NCBI RefSeq assembly: GCF_046115515.1
Contig: NZ_CP175953.1
Direction: 5' to 3' (one strand)
Source: Gracilimonas sp017641085
Lineage (GTDB): Bacteria; Bacteroidota; Rhodothermia; Balneolales; Balneolaceae
DNA: 64,000 nucleotides
Made by a program: the position numbers and the translations under genes. Of this stretch, positions 46,401 through 55,569 are shown piece after piece (the first letter of the stretch is position 1; each line of letters begins with the position of its first letter). The notes under the pieces are model-generated. The model did no database searches. It saw only the letters and a list, made by a program, of their open reading frames with translations, and was not told the DNA's origin.

Positions 46401-47017
46401 AAGCCGAATTTAACCTGACACACCTTTCTGCCTCCAAAGATCCGTTGACGGACAGAATTACATTCACCGAAACCATCGAATTCCGACTTTGGATGTTTGT
46501 TGCTGTCTGCTGTTTTACCAGTATATACGTTGTTGATATGCTGGATTTTGAATTAGCTGGATGGCAGCAGATGCTCCTTGCAGCAGGCATGGTAATTGGC
46601 TATGGATTCGCATTTATGGGAGTGTTGTTCAGACGGAGTGCAGGAAAAGCTGAAGTATCAGAACAGAAAATTGAACTATATCCAACAAAGAAAAAAGAAG
46701 CTTTCCCTGATTCTCCTATTGAAATAACTAAAAATTCGGATATCAAAATTTATGTAGTTCAAAAACTCAACTGGTTTACCCCCAAAATTATCTTACAATT
46801 CTCTGTATCCAATAAAGATCAGACCCATGAATTCACCATAAAATTAGGGAACAAAAAAACCAAAGAGCAATATTTGGAGTTGTTAGAGGGTTGGTACAGA
46901 GGCGGATATTCTTTAGAGGAATACGACATTTCCGGAAGCCGGATTTTTAAATTAGATAGAGGAAAATCATATGCAGACATTCAAAAAATCAAAGCCGAGT
47001 ATGGTATCGGCTGGTAG
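46397..47017 (+). CDS. Two-helix membrane protein of unknown function
   Basis: 206 residues. Two transmembrane helices (about 30-50 and 58-76) then a soluble region with beta pattern (IEITKNSDIKIYVVQKLNWF). No family recognised. Layout (helical hairpin plus beta domain) recalls the PH-like protein at 8240. Overlaps both neighbours, so it is translationally coupled to the SGNH hydrolase and the SIMPL protein. Confidence 0.7.
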   Translation: MKAEFNLTHLSASKDPLTDRITFTETIEFRLWMFVAVCCFTSIYVVDMLDFELAGWQQMLLAAGMVIGYGFAFMGVLFRRSAGKAEVSEQKIELYPTKKKEAFPDSPIEITKNSDIKIYVVQKLNWFTPKIILQFSVSNKDQTHEFTIKLGNKKTKEQYLELLEGWYRGGYSLEEYDISGSRIFKLDRGKSYADIQKIKAEYGIGW

Positions 47018-47720
47018 AAAGCTTACTAAAATCACCCTTGTCGTTTCGATGATGTTTTTGGGTTTTAGTGAAAAGACTTCCGCCCAGAATCAAACCAATG
47101 AGCGCACGATCACTATTAACATGAGTGCCTCAGAACTGCTGCCGGCCGACCTTATTATTTTCAACGTGAACATAAATGCCGAAGCTGAAACTCCACAAGA
47201 AGCTTATAACCTGCACAAAGAACGCGAATCCCTTCTGGCAAAATTGTTGAAACAAAATAACATCACCGAAGAAAATATTGACTATCAGCCTATCCGCATG
47301 AGCCGGGTGAGTTCAAATTATCGCAACAACAACGATTCCAGGGTAACCCGGACCAACCAATCCATTAGCCTGACCTTCAACGATTTTGGGATGTATGAAG
47401 AGATTCAGGTAGCGCTCATCGAAAATGGCTTTGATTCTTTTAACGGGCAGTTTTCTTCCACGAAAATCTCTCAAGGAAAAGAGCAGGCATTGGTTAGCGC
47501 CATAGAGTCAGCTAAGCAAAAAGCTCAGCTGATTGCCAAGACTTCCGGCTTTTCTCTGGGGCCGGTTCAAACCATAAATTACTCGGACCATCAAATCGGG
47601 TTTCCGGCAAAATCGAATGTAATGTCTATGGAGGCCATGAGAAGTGATGCCTCAATGATGGATTTCAGCCAAACGGTTTCCGTAACCGCCAACATCAACA
47701 TCTCCTTTTCTATTGAGTGA
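46971..47720 (+). CDS. SIMPL-domain (DUF541) periplasmic protein
   Basis: 249 residues; the ATG at 46971 has an AGAGGA site upstream; an ATG at 47001 would also give a signal peptide. After the signal (ends SEKTSAQ) comes the SIMPL domain with ITINMSASELLPADLIIFNVNI and SISLTFNDFGMYEEIQVAL. SIMPL proteins are periplasmic oligomers linked to oxidative-stress tolerance in a few species; role here unknown. Overlaps the preceding gene by 47 bases. Confidence 0.88.
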   Translation: MQTFKKSKPSMVSAGRKLTKITLVVSMMFLGFSEKTSAQNQTNERTITINMSASELLPADLIIFNVNINAEAETPQEAYNLHKERESLLAKLLKQNNITEENIDYQPIRMSRVSSNYRNNNDSRVTRTNQSISLTFNDFGMYEEIQVALIENGFDSFNGQFSSTKISQGKEQALVSAIESAKQKAQLIAKTSGFSLGPVQTINYSDHQIGFPAKSNVMSMEAMRSDASMMDFSQTVSVTANINISFSIE

Positions 47721-47785
47721 GTTCGTTATTGGTTTTTCGTTAATCGTTAATCGCCGGTCATTGGTCATTGGTCGTCGGTCCTCAG
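47721..47785. repeat. Short-word intergenic repeats
   Basis: Direct repeats TCGTTAATCGTTAATCG and GGTCATTGGTCATTGGTC fill the gap between the convergent SIMPL and PIG-L genes. Coding potential nil. Confidence 0.6.
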
Positions 47786-47791
47786 CCGAAT

Positions 47792-48688
47792 TCACGGTTC
47801 AACGATATTAACCGCTTCAAAATACTCAGCTGTTTTTTCCAGGCCTTCCTCGCCGTTCAGGGCCACGTACCAATATTGTTCAATCACCCCTGTATCGTTT
47901 TGCATGAGCAGCTGCATGGTTCCCTGGGATTTATGCTCGGCAATCACCCAGTTTCCGATGATGTTATAATTCATTCGGTCATTCACTCCAAAAGTCTGAT
48001 TTCGATTGAACTCGAATGTTTTTCCCGGCATTACTTTGGTTTCAGGATATCCTTCCAGCTCTGTGAATGAAACTCCCGGATCCTCTTCTCCCCTTCGGAT
48101 AAATGCTTCCAGGGCAATCGGGCGCTCCCCTTCAGGCAGTGTTTGTAAAGCCTGGAGGGCAATCACCGCCGATGCTTTATGATGTCCATGGGTAGTTTCA
48201 TACGGCAGCATCAGGAACAGAAAATCATACGATCCCTTTTCCATAATTGAAGCCAGCTTTTCCCGCGCCCAATCTGTATTCCACTTCGCCAATGGGATAT
48301 TTACATCCTCGGTGTACTCAAAATCCGGCTGATCGAGGAAGAAATAATTTCGAATTCCTACAATGTCGCCACCGGCCATAAGCTCCTTCTTACGGATTCC
48401 GGGCAGCCACTTTCGGCCCACTTCTTCTTTATCCAGCTCCTTGTCATAAATATAATTTCCAAGGGTTGAATAGGTATATCCGCCCTCTCCGTTAGTCAGC
48501 AAGGCCAGATCTACCGCTCCATTCAGTAACCGGGTGGTCTTAAAAATGGTAGCCGAAAACAAGGCGTCATCATCGGGGTGAGCCGTTACCAGCAATACTT
48601 TTGGTTCGTAATCGAGAAGAGAATCCTGTGCACTGGCATTGACAGATACAATCAAAAATGCAGCGAAAGCGATAAGTAGCTTTTTCAT
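47792..48688 (-). CDS. PIG-L (LmbE-like) deacetylase, exported
   Basis: 298 residues from ATG 48688 (MKKLLIAFAA, signal ending ASAQ); the frame is open 31 codons upstream but would overlap tesA. Zinc-site motifs AHPDDDALF and HGHHKAS are present. Family members deacetylate N-acetylglucosamine-containing compounds; a periplasmic member probably trims cell-wall or exogenous amino sugars. Follows tesA on the same strand. Confidence 0.9.
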   Translation of the reverse strand: MKKLLIAFAAFLIVSVNASAQDSLLDYEPKVLLVTAHPDDDALFSATIFKTTRLLNGAVDLALLTNGEGGYTYSTLGNYIYDKELDKEEVGRKWLPGIRKKELMAGGDIVGIRNYFFLDQPDFEYTEDVNIPLAKWNTDWAREKLASIMEKGSYDFLFLMLPYETTHGHHKASAVIALQALQTLPEGERPIALEAFIRRGEEDPGVSFTELEGYPETKVMPGKTFEFNRNQTFGVNDRMNYNIIGNWVIAEHKSQGTMQLLMQNDTGVIEQYWYVALNGEEGLEKTAEYFEAVNIVEP

Positions 48689-48753
48689 GAATAGGTTTTT
48701 TTTGATAAAATGGATACACTTAAAATAAAACAGGAGAATGAACTTCTCAGGTT

Positions 48754-49374
48754 TTACAGATACTCTTTCAAAACATCCCATACGGTTTCGGCGATTACTT
48801 CATGCCCTTTGGGAGTAGGGTGAATGCCATCTCCCTGAATCAGCTCTTCTTCACCCCCCAGTTTATTCATGATGAGCGGAATCAAAGGCAGATCGTTTTC
48901 TTCAGCCAGCTCAGGATAAATCTCCTGAAATTGAGATGTGTATTCCTGCCCCAGGTTGGGCGGCACCTGCATCCCGGCCAGAATAATTTGTCCGTTCGGA
49001 TTCTTTGCCCGGTACTTGTCAATGATTTGCTGGAGGTTGTCTTTGGTTGAACTTAAATCAATTCCCCGAAGCCCGTCATTTCCTCCGAGTTCAAGCACCA
49101 TAATGTCAATATCCCGGCGAAGAATCCAATCAATACGCCGTACTCCTCCGGCTGAAGTTTCACCGCTTAGCCCCCCATTTATGACTTCATGATTCAGACC
49201 CAGTGAATCAATTTTTTCCTGGATAATGGCCGGAAAGGCCTGTTCCTGCTGAACACCAAGTCCGGCTGTAATACTGTCTCCAAAAATAAGAATAGTCTTT
49301 GAGTCAGCATTTTGTGCAGGTAATGAAATTGAAAAAATGGTACATAAAAAAAGAGCTGTTATTAATATTCTCAT
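48754..49374 (-). CDS. tesA: SGNH esterase/lysophospholipase (TesA family)
   Basis: 206 residues with signal peptide (ends LPAQ). FGDSITAGLG (Ser), LGGNDGLRG (Asn) and DGIHPTPKGH (Asp/His) are the TesA blocks. Periplasmic thioesterase/protease I/lysophospholipase L1-like. It diverges from the ybbA-ybbP-type ABC genes exactly as in E. coli, supporting both assignments. Confidence 0.92.
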   Translation of the reverse strand: MRILITALFLCTIFSISLPAQNADSKTILIFGDSITAGLGVQQEQAFPAIIQEKIDSLGLNHEVINGGLSGETSAGGVRRIDWILRRDIDIMVLELGGNDGLRGIDLSSTKDNLQQIIDKYRAKNPNGQIILAGMQVPPNLGQEYTSQFQEIYPELAEENDLPLIPLIMNKLGGEEELIQGDGIHPTPKGHEVIAETVWDVLKEYL

Positions 49375-49479
49375 TTCAGATAACTATTTGGATTATATCT
49401 CGTACTTTTTTTAAAAAATTATACGGAATGTTAGAAGGCAATACCCTTGTTTGTTTCGGTATAACCAAATACAAGTAAC

Positions 49480-50193
49480 GTGTCAAATATACTCGAAGTT
49501 CATCAGTTATACCGCAAGTTCGAAAGCGGCTCAAAAATATTAACCGTCGTTGACGACATAAACTTTTCTATTCAAGAGGGCATCTCTTGCGCTATTGTCG
49601 GCCCTTCCGGCTCAGGAAAAACCACCCTGCTGGGATTATGCGCCGGATTAGACCGGCCCACCTCGGGAAGTGTCTCCCTGAATGGAATTCCGTTAAATCC
49701 ACTCAACGAAGACGAACGTGCACAGGTTCGAAACCGCCATGTGGGTTTTGTATTCCAGACTTTTCAGCTGGTACCCACGCTCACAGCAGTGGAGAATGTG
49801 ATGGTTCCTCTGGAGTTACGCGGAGAAGCCACGCAGGAAGTGCGGGAACGTGCCATAGAATTACTTACCAGCGTTGGACTCGGTGACCGAACCCATCACT
49901 ACCCTACCCAGCTTTCGGGGGGAGAGCAGCAGCGTGTGGCCATTGCCAGGGCATTCATCAATCAGCCTAAGATACTCTTCGCTGATGAGCCCACCGGCAA
50001 CCTCGACACCGAAACCGGACAGTATATTGAAAAGCTGATCTTTGATCTGAACGAACAACAAGGCACTACCCTGGTTTTGGTAACCCACGACCTGGAACTT
50101 GCCAAAAAGTGTGACCGGATTATCAAGCTGAGAAACGGACGTGTTAACGAAGACAGTTTTGCTAAACAACAACCTGAAGCCGTAGCCAAATAG
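49480..50193 (+). CDS. ABC transporter ATPase, YbbA/LolD-like
   Basis: 237 residues, GTG start. Walker A GPSGSGKTT, signature LSGGEQQRVAIAR and Walker B ILFADEPTGNLD are intact. It energises the FtsX-type permease that starts four bases after its stop. Arrangement with tesA matches the YbbA-YbbP-TesA complex, which handles hydrophobic compounds in the periplasm. Confidence 0.95.
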   Translation: MSNILEVHQLYRKFESGSKILTVVDDINFSIQEGISCAIVGPSGSGKTTLLGLCAGLDRPTSGSVSLNGIPLNPLNEDERAQVRNRHVGFVFQTFQLVPTLTAVENVMVPLELRGEATQEVRERAIELLTSVGLGDRTHHYPTQLSGGEQQRVAIARAFINQPKILFADEPTGNLDTETGQYIEKLIFDLNEQQGTTLVLVTHDLELAKKCDRIIKLRNGRVNEDSFAKQQPEAVAK

Positions 50194-50196
50194 TCC

Positions 50197-52749
50197 ATGA
50201 GTAATAAAAATTCTATGTGGTGGACATTTAAAATGGCCTGGCGGGATTCCCGCTCCAACCGATCCAAGCTGTTCCTTTTTATGGCGGCAATCATTGTTGG
50301 AGTCGCAGCTCAGGTTGCCATTACTTCGTTCCGCGATAACCTGAACACCAGTATCGAGAACCAGGCCAAAGAACTCCTCGGGGCCGATCTTGAGGTGGAA
50401 CGAAACGCCCCCTTTCAGCCTGAATTGCAACAAGTACTTGATTCATTAGGTGGTGAGGTTACTACCGGACTGGGCTTCAACTCCATGGCTTTTTTCCCAA
50501 AAAATGGGACGACCCGGCTTTCTCAAATCACCGCTTTTGAAGGGGATTTCCCCTATTACGGCGACTTGGTTACCGAACCTGCATCTGCAGCCGATGTGTA
50601 CCAGCAAAATCAATCTGCTTTGGTTGATGAGCCCATCATGAGGCTGTTTGACATTGAACCCGGAGACTCGGTAAAAATAGGGCAGGTGACCTACAAAATT
50701 GAAGGGGCCATTATTGATGTTCCGGGTCAACCGGTGGCGGCCTCTTTTTTCGGGCCGCGTATTTTCATCCCTAAAAGTAACGTAGAAGAAACCGGACTTC
50801 TCCAAAGAGGCAGCCGGCTGGAATACATCTCCTACCATAAGTTCCCTGAAGGAACTGACATGGAGTATGTGGATGACCGGCTTGACCAGCTCCGCGATGA
50901 ACAAAATCTGCGTTTTGGTTACGATACGGTGGACGAACGGGAGGAAGAAGTTGGGGAAGCCATCCTTTACCTTTCCAACTTCCTGAACCTTATCGGCTTT
51001 ATTGCCTTATTGCTTGGTGGTATTGGAGTTGCCAGCTCCATTTTCGTGTACATCAGGCAAAAAATAAATACCGTAGCTGTACTTCGTTGCGTAGGGGTAT
51101 CCTCCAATCAGGCGATGGCTATTTATCTAATTCAGGCTACGGCTATGGGACTGGTCGGTTCTGTTCTTGGGGCCGTACTTGGGTCCGTGGTTCAGTTGTA
51201 CCTGCCGGTATTGGTGCAGGATTTTCTTCCGGTAGATATCGAACTCTACATTTCCTGGATTTCTATTTTAATAGGAGTTGGAACCGGTGTGATTATTTCT
51301 ATTCTTTTTGCCCTTTTCCCATTGCTCGCGGTTAAGAAAATATCGCCTTTATTCTCCTTGCGTACAGTGGATGTGAATTTGTCCGGTCTCCTGCAAAAAT
51401 CCACCAAGATTATTTTAGGGTTGATACTGGCCGTATTCATCACCGCTTATGCCTGGCTGATGCTTGGTGAGCTTGTACCTGCTTTATTCTTTACGCTGGG
51501 ACTGGCTGTCTGCCTGCTGTTACTGACCGGATTTGCCAAACTCATTATGAAAGGCTCCCGCAAGTTTCTGCGAGCCGGTTTCAGTTATGAACTCCGGCAA
51601 GGGCTGGCTAATCTGTACCGGCCCAACAATCAAACCACAACGCTCCTGCTCACCTTTGGTTTGGGCGTTACCATGATCAGCTCTTTATATCTCACTCAGG
51701 ATATGCTGCTTGATCAAATCGACTTTGGCGGGGATCAAGACCTGCCGAATCTTGCTTTGTATGATATTCAGTATGATCAGAATGAGGGAGTTAATGAAAT
51801 TATTCAATCCAACGGGCACGAAATTCTTCAGAACGTCCCTATCGTTACCATGCGTATTCAAGGGATAAATGGATACACAAATGCGGAATGGGACCAGGAT
51901 ACCACCCGAGATGCAAGTGGCTGGGCCTTGAATCGTGAATACAGATCTACCTACAGGGATTCCTTGCTGCCATCCGAAGAATTAGTTAAAGGAGAATGGA
52001 TTGGAAATGCTGCCGACATGAATGAGCCGTTTCCTATTTCCATCGAAGAAGACCAAAGAGACAATCTTGCCATCGATATTGGTGATACCTTGACCTGGAA
52101 CGTGCAGGGAATTCCCATTCAAACTTATGTAGCCAGTACGCGCACGGTAAAATGGGATCAGCCTCAGCCGAATTTCTTCGTGGTGTTTCCGGCCGGAGTG
52201 CTGGAATCGGCCCCCCAGTTTTTTGCAACCACCGTTAACACCTCCAGCCGGGAGGCTTCCCTGGAACTGCAGCAGGAACTTGTACAAAGTTATCCAAACG
52301 TTTCAGCTATAGATATTGGACAGGTAATAGAAACCGTTCGAAATTTCATCGATAAAGTAACTTTTGTGATCCAGTTTATCGGGCTCTTTAGCATCATTAC
52401 CGGACTAATTGTATTGGCCGGCTCGGCTGCTACCAGTCGTTTTCAGCGGATACGGGAAGCTGTTTTGCTCCGAACCTTAGGAGCAGCTAAAAAACAGGTC
52501 ATCAAGATTCAGGTTATTGAATATGTTCTGCTGGGTGTGATGGCCTCCATCACCGGGCTTATTCTTTCTCTGGGAGCAAGTACTTTAATCGGGTACTTCT
52601 ATTTTGATATTGAGTTCGTTCCGAACTTCTTCATTATCGGAGTTGAGATTCTGATTCTCACCGCTCTCGTACTCCTCATCGGGCTATTTAATACCCGGGG
52701 CGTTCACAATAAACCACCGCTTGAGGTTTTGAGGGCTGAGGCAGCCTGA
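50197..52749 (+). CDS. ABC permease of FtsX/MacB type, YbbP-like
   Basis: 850 residues: N-terminal helix (about 25-45), large periplasmic domain (about 46-260), three helices with FtsX fold (about 262-380), a two-helix middle, a second periplasmic part (about 480-700) and three last helices. The double FtsX layout is that of YbbP rather than LolC/E. It should act as a mechanotransmitter coupling cytosolic ATP use to extraction or delivery of substrates to TesA. Confidence 0.93.
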   Translation: MSNKNSMWWTFKMAWRDSRSNRSKLFLFMAAIIVGVAAQVAITSFRDNLNTSIENQAKELLGADLEVERNAPFQPELQQVLDSLGGEVTTGLGFNSMAFFPKNGTTRLSQITAFEGDFPYYGDLVTEPASAADVYQQNQSALVDEPIMRLFDIEPGDSVKIGQVTYKIEGAIIDVPGQPVAASFFGPRIFIPKSNVEETGLLQRGSRLEYISYHKFPEGTDMEYVDDRLDQLRDEQNLRFGYDTVDEREEEVGEAILYLSNFLNLIGFIALLLGGIGVASSIFVYIRQKINTVAVLRCVGVSSNQAMAIYLIQATAMGLVGSVLGAVLGSVVQLYLPVLVQDFLPVDIELYISWISILIGVGTGVIISILFALFPLLAVKKISPLFSLRTVDVNLSGLLQKSTKIILGLILAVFITAYAWLMLGELVPALFFTLGLAVCLLLLTGFAKLIMKGSRKFLRAGFSYELRQGLANLYRPNNQTTTLLLTFGLGVTMISSLYLTQDMLLDQIDFGGDQDLPNLALYDIQYDQNEGVNEIIQSNGHEILQNVPIVTMRIQGINGYTNAEWDQDTTRDASGWALNREYRSTYRDSLLPSEELVKGEWIGNAADMNEPFPISIEEDQRDNLAIDIGDTLTWNVQGIPIQTYVASTRTVKWDQPQPNFFVVFPAGVLESAPQFFATTVNTSSREASLELQQELVQSYPNVSAIDIGQVIETVRNFIDKVTFVIQFIGLFSIITGLIVLAGSAATSRFQRIREAVLLRTLGAAKKQVIKIQVIEYVLLGVMASITGLILSLGASTLIGYFYFDIEFVPNFFIIGVEILILTALVLLIGLFNTRGVHNKPPLEVLRAEAA

Positions 52750-52811
52750 TTTCCTGTTTGCTGAAAACCTAATTCTGAACTATTCTTGAAGTAAGTTTTT
52801 AATCAGGCCAT

Positions 52812-53912
52812 ATGATGAAAAAAATCAAGAACAGACTTCCTATACCCTCTTTTTTAAGACTCAAGCAAAGTTCCAAAAAGCCCGGGCAGGCTCCGGGGAC
52901 ACTCCTTTTTACTGGAGAGAAGCGACTGGAAAACGTCTTGATGCACCTATATGACTATGATGTAGAGCATCTGTCAGAGCACGATATCTCTGAAATTGAT
53001 GACAGCAAGCCCTATCTCGACTCTCCCTCAAAAACCTGGATTAATGTTTGCGGCCTTCACGATATTGAAAAACTAAAGGAAATCTGGAACTATTTTAATC
53101 TCCATCCTCTCATTCAGGAAGATATTCTGCATACCCAGCAGCGGCCGAAAATCGAGGAATATTCCGAGCATATGTTTTTTGTATTGCGGATGATGAGAAT
53201 CCAGGATGAAACCGGTGAACTGAAAGTGGAGCAGGTAAGCATTGTGTTATCACCAAACTCGGTTCTTTCTTTTCAGGAAGACGATTACCCTATATATGAA
53301 CCGGTATTACATCGACTTAGAAATGCGGCACCCCGCCTTCGAAAGCACGGTCCCGATTATCTTGCCTATGCCCTTATCGATACCATCGTGGATCATTACA
53401 TGAAGGTGATGGAGAAAATCGGCAATGAAATTGAAGAGCTTGAAGATGAAATCCTGCAAAAATCCGACGAATCAATTCCTGAAAAAATTCATGCTCTGCG
53501 TCGCAAACTGATTTTCTTCCGAAGATCCGTATGGCCGCTTCGCGACAGCCTGAATTCGTTGCTAAGAGAAGAATCTCATCTGATCCATGAGGATAACAAG
53601 ATCTTCTTTCGGGATGTTTATGATCACCTCGTTCAAATTATTGACGGAATAGAAAACTACCGGGATATGGCCATGGGTATGCTTGATATGTATATGTCTC
53701 AGGTCAGTAACAAAATGAATGAGGTGATGAAAGTGCTGACTATTATCGCTACTATTTTCATTCCGCTTACATTCATAGCCGGTATTTATGGAATGAATTT
53801 TGAGTATATGCCCGAGCTTGGATGGAAGTGGGCTTACCCAACGGTTTGGGGGCTAATGATTGTAGCTACCATGGGAATGGTGGTCTATTTCAGAAAAAAA
53901 GACTGGTTGTAG
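52812..53912 (+). CDS. corA: CorA family Mg2+/Co2+ transporter
   Basis: 366 residues, long cytosolic N-terminal funnel, two C-terminal helices and the selectivity motif GMN (in GIYGMNFEYMPEL). Passive divalent-cation uptake as a pentamer. Followed by a bidirectional-type terminator. Confidence 0.95.
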   Translation: MMKKIKNRLPIPSFLRLKQSSKKPGQAPGTLLFTGEKRLENVLMHLYDYDVEHLSEHDISEIDDSKPYLDSPSKTWINVCGLHDIEKLKEIWNYFNLHPLIQEDILHTQQRPKIEEYSEHMFFVLRMMRIQDETGELKVEQVSIVLSPNSVLSFQEDDYPIYEPVLHRLRNAAPRLRKHGPDYLAYALIDTIVDHYMKVMEKIGNEIEELEDEILQKSDESIPEKIHALRRKLIFFRRSVWPLRDSLNSLLREESHLIHEDNKIFFRDVYDHLVQIIDGIENYRDMAMGMLDMYMSQVSNKMNEVMKVLTIIATIFIPLTFIAGIYGMNFEYMPELGWKWAYPTVWGLMIVATMGMVVYFRKKDWL

Positions 53913-53920
53913 AAACCATA

Positions 53921-53949
53921 AAAAAAGGTCTCAATCACGAGACCTTTTT
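53921..53949 (+). terminator. Terminator of corA
   Basis: AAAAAGGTCTC (53922-53932) / GAGACCTTTTT (53939-53949) stem with a 6-base loop and T-run; flanking A-run means it may also serve the convergent barrel gene. Confidence 0.93.
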
Positions 53950-53993
53950 CTAACTAACTACGGAGGTATTATTGGGGATTCAATAATTCATTT

Positions 53994-55529
53994 TCAAAAC
54001 AGAAATTTTATTCCGGCCAATATCTTCAATGTGTTTATTTGATAATCAACTACTTCTGATCGGGGCACATTATCTGAGTAATCGAAATAGTTGTACAGTG
54101 TTGAACGGTCGCTCCAAAACGAATATTGCCCCATCACATCCAGCACGATATTCTCAGAAACCCGCGCAGAGAATCCACCTGAAAATATATTTCGATCGGC
54201 TTCGTAAATATTACTTTTGCCCGGCAGGTATCCATAGCCGGCCTTCAGGGTTACATCATCATTTACATCAAAGCCTATCCCGCCTTTCAGGTTAATCACT
54301 CTTTGGTAGGAAGAACCCATAAAGCTTTCCAGGCTTTCTTCTTCATCCCTGAGTTCAACTTCCTGGTCAAAATCCAGATCGTTCCCGGAAACAAGATCCA
54401 GCTCTAAATTGGAATAGTTTATCATCTCACCGGAAACGGAAAAGTTGAACTTACCAATATTGTTCAAAGCAATCCCTGCTTTCAGTTCCCCGGGTTTACT
54501 AATCCGGTACTCATAATCCTGACTGCTGGCAAAATCTGCTTCGAACGGAGTTGAGTTATCGTCCAGCTCGGTTCGTATAGAAGAATAATAGCTTTCCCTG
54601 ACCACCAACGTGGATGGAAGTAAATAACTGATACCAATATTCAGTTTAGGGTTCACCTTGTAAATAAGTCCCGACCGGAGTGAGAAACCCAAGATTTCGG
54701 CATCAATTTCATCGTGCGTTAAAATGCTGTGAATGTCCGTTCCTTCATCCGAAACATCCGAGGGGATGAAATTGAAGTTGTAATCATTACGGTCATCCAG
54801 CTCCAGGAAATCTCGCCTGTAGGTATAATTTCCGGCTGTCAGACCGGCTGAAATCCCTACAAATAGATTTTTTTGAAATTCGGTTCCAAAGAAGAACGAG
54901 TACTCTCCGACATTGGTAGTATGTGTAATTTCAGCATCCTGGGTAATGCCCGGGTATTCCTGAAATCCAATCCTGAATATAGATTCAAGATAAGTTGAAT
55001 CAACATCTCCCCAGTCTATGGCGTAGGTGTCAAAAGCAATATCGTAATAGTCGCTGGAAGGCTCTCTGAAAACATCCGTAATCGTACTTTGCGAATTACG
55101 CCCTCCCACCCGGTACACTTCTCGTTCATTACTTATCTGATTGTACCCGCCTCCCAAAACAAAGCTCCCCTGCTCGGTAGGCATTTTATACACAAAGCCA
55201 AGATTTCCCAGTTTTGTACTTTGGTCTTCGGCCTTTATGGTATTTCCCAGGTAGCTGTTTTCGTAATCTGAACGGTTGTTGAACAGACTGAAGCTTACAT
55301 ATCCGTTTTCAATAAAGGCTATACTTGCCGGGTTATCTGCGAAGCTTCCATACCCGTTGGGGGAAGCAACCGAGGGGAATAAACCGGTACCGGCATCACC
55401 ATTAAAATCCCACGAACTAAACTGCAGGGCCAGGTTTGAGTAAGATACTTGTGTGTTGCCATCCTGCGCATATAATTTCGATGAAATAAACAGCGAGGGT
55501 ACCAAGAGAAAAAATAGAATCCTCTTCAT
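53994..55529 (-). CDS. FadL-like outer-membrane barrel, module copy B
   Basis: 511 residues with signal peptide (ends LYAQ). DNPASIAFI after the start and a Gly-rich strand pattern throughout resemble the FadL/OmpP1 group of hydrophobic-substrate channels; ends in KFLF. It is the last gene of the locus and a clear paralogue of 57054-58574: shared blocks include YAIDWGDVD, YLESIFRIGF, FFxTEFxxNLFIGISAG and YLPGKS. Preceded (40 bases) by its lipoprotein partner. Substrate unknown. Confidence 0.82.
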   Translation of the reverse strand: MKRILFFLLVPSLFISSKLYAQDGNTQVSYSNLALQFSSWDFNGDAGTGLFPSVASPNGYGSFADNPASIAFIENGYVSFSLFNNRSDYENSYLGNTIKAEDQSTKLGNLGFVYKMPTEQGSFVLGGGYNQISNEREVYRVGGRNSQSTITDVFREPSSDYYDIAFDTYAIDWGDVDSTYLESIFRIGFQEYPGITQDAEITHTTNVGEYSFFFGTEFQKNLFVGISAGLTAGNYTYRRDFLELDDRNDYNFNFIPSDVSDEGTDIHSILTHDEIDAEILGFSLRSGLIYKVNPKLNIGISYLLPSTLVVRESYYSSIRTELDDNSTPFEADFASSQDYEYRISKPGELKAGIALNNIGKFNFSVSGEMINYSNLELDLVSGNDLDFDQEVELRDEEESLESFMGSSYQRVINLKGGIGFDVNDDVTLKAGYGYLPGKSNIYEADRNIFSGGFSARVSENIVLDVMGQYSFWSDRSTLYNYFDYSDNVPRSEVVDYQINTLKILAGIKFLF

Positions 55530-55569
55530 AGATGATCATTAATAATTTAAAGTTGGTTATTTCGGTAGC

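Noticed and set aside
50446..50904. 152-codon ORF opposite the YbbP-like permease
   Set aside because: Antisense shadow; no recognisable features.
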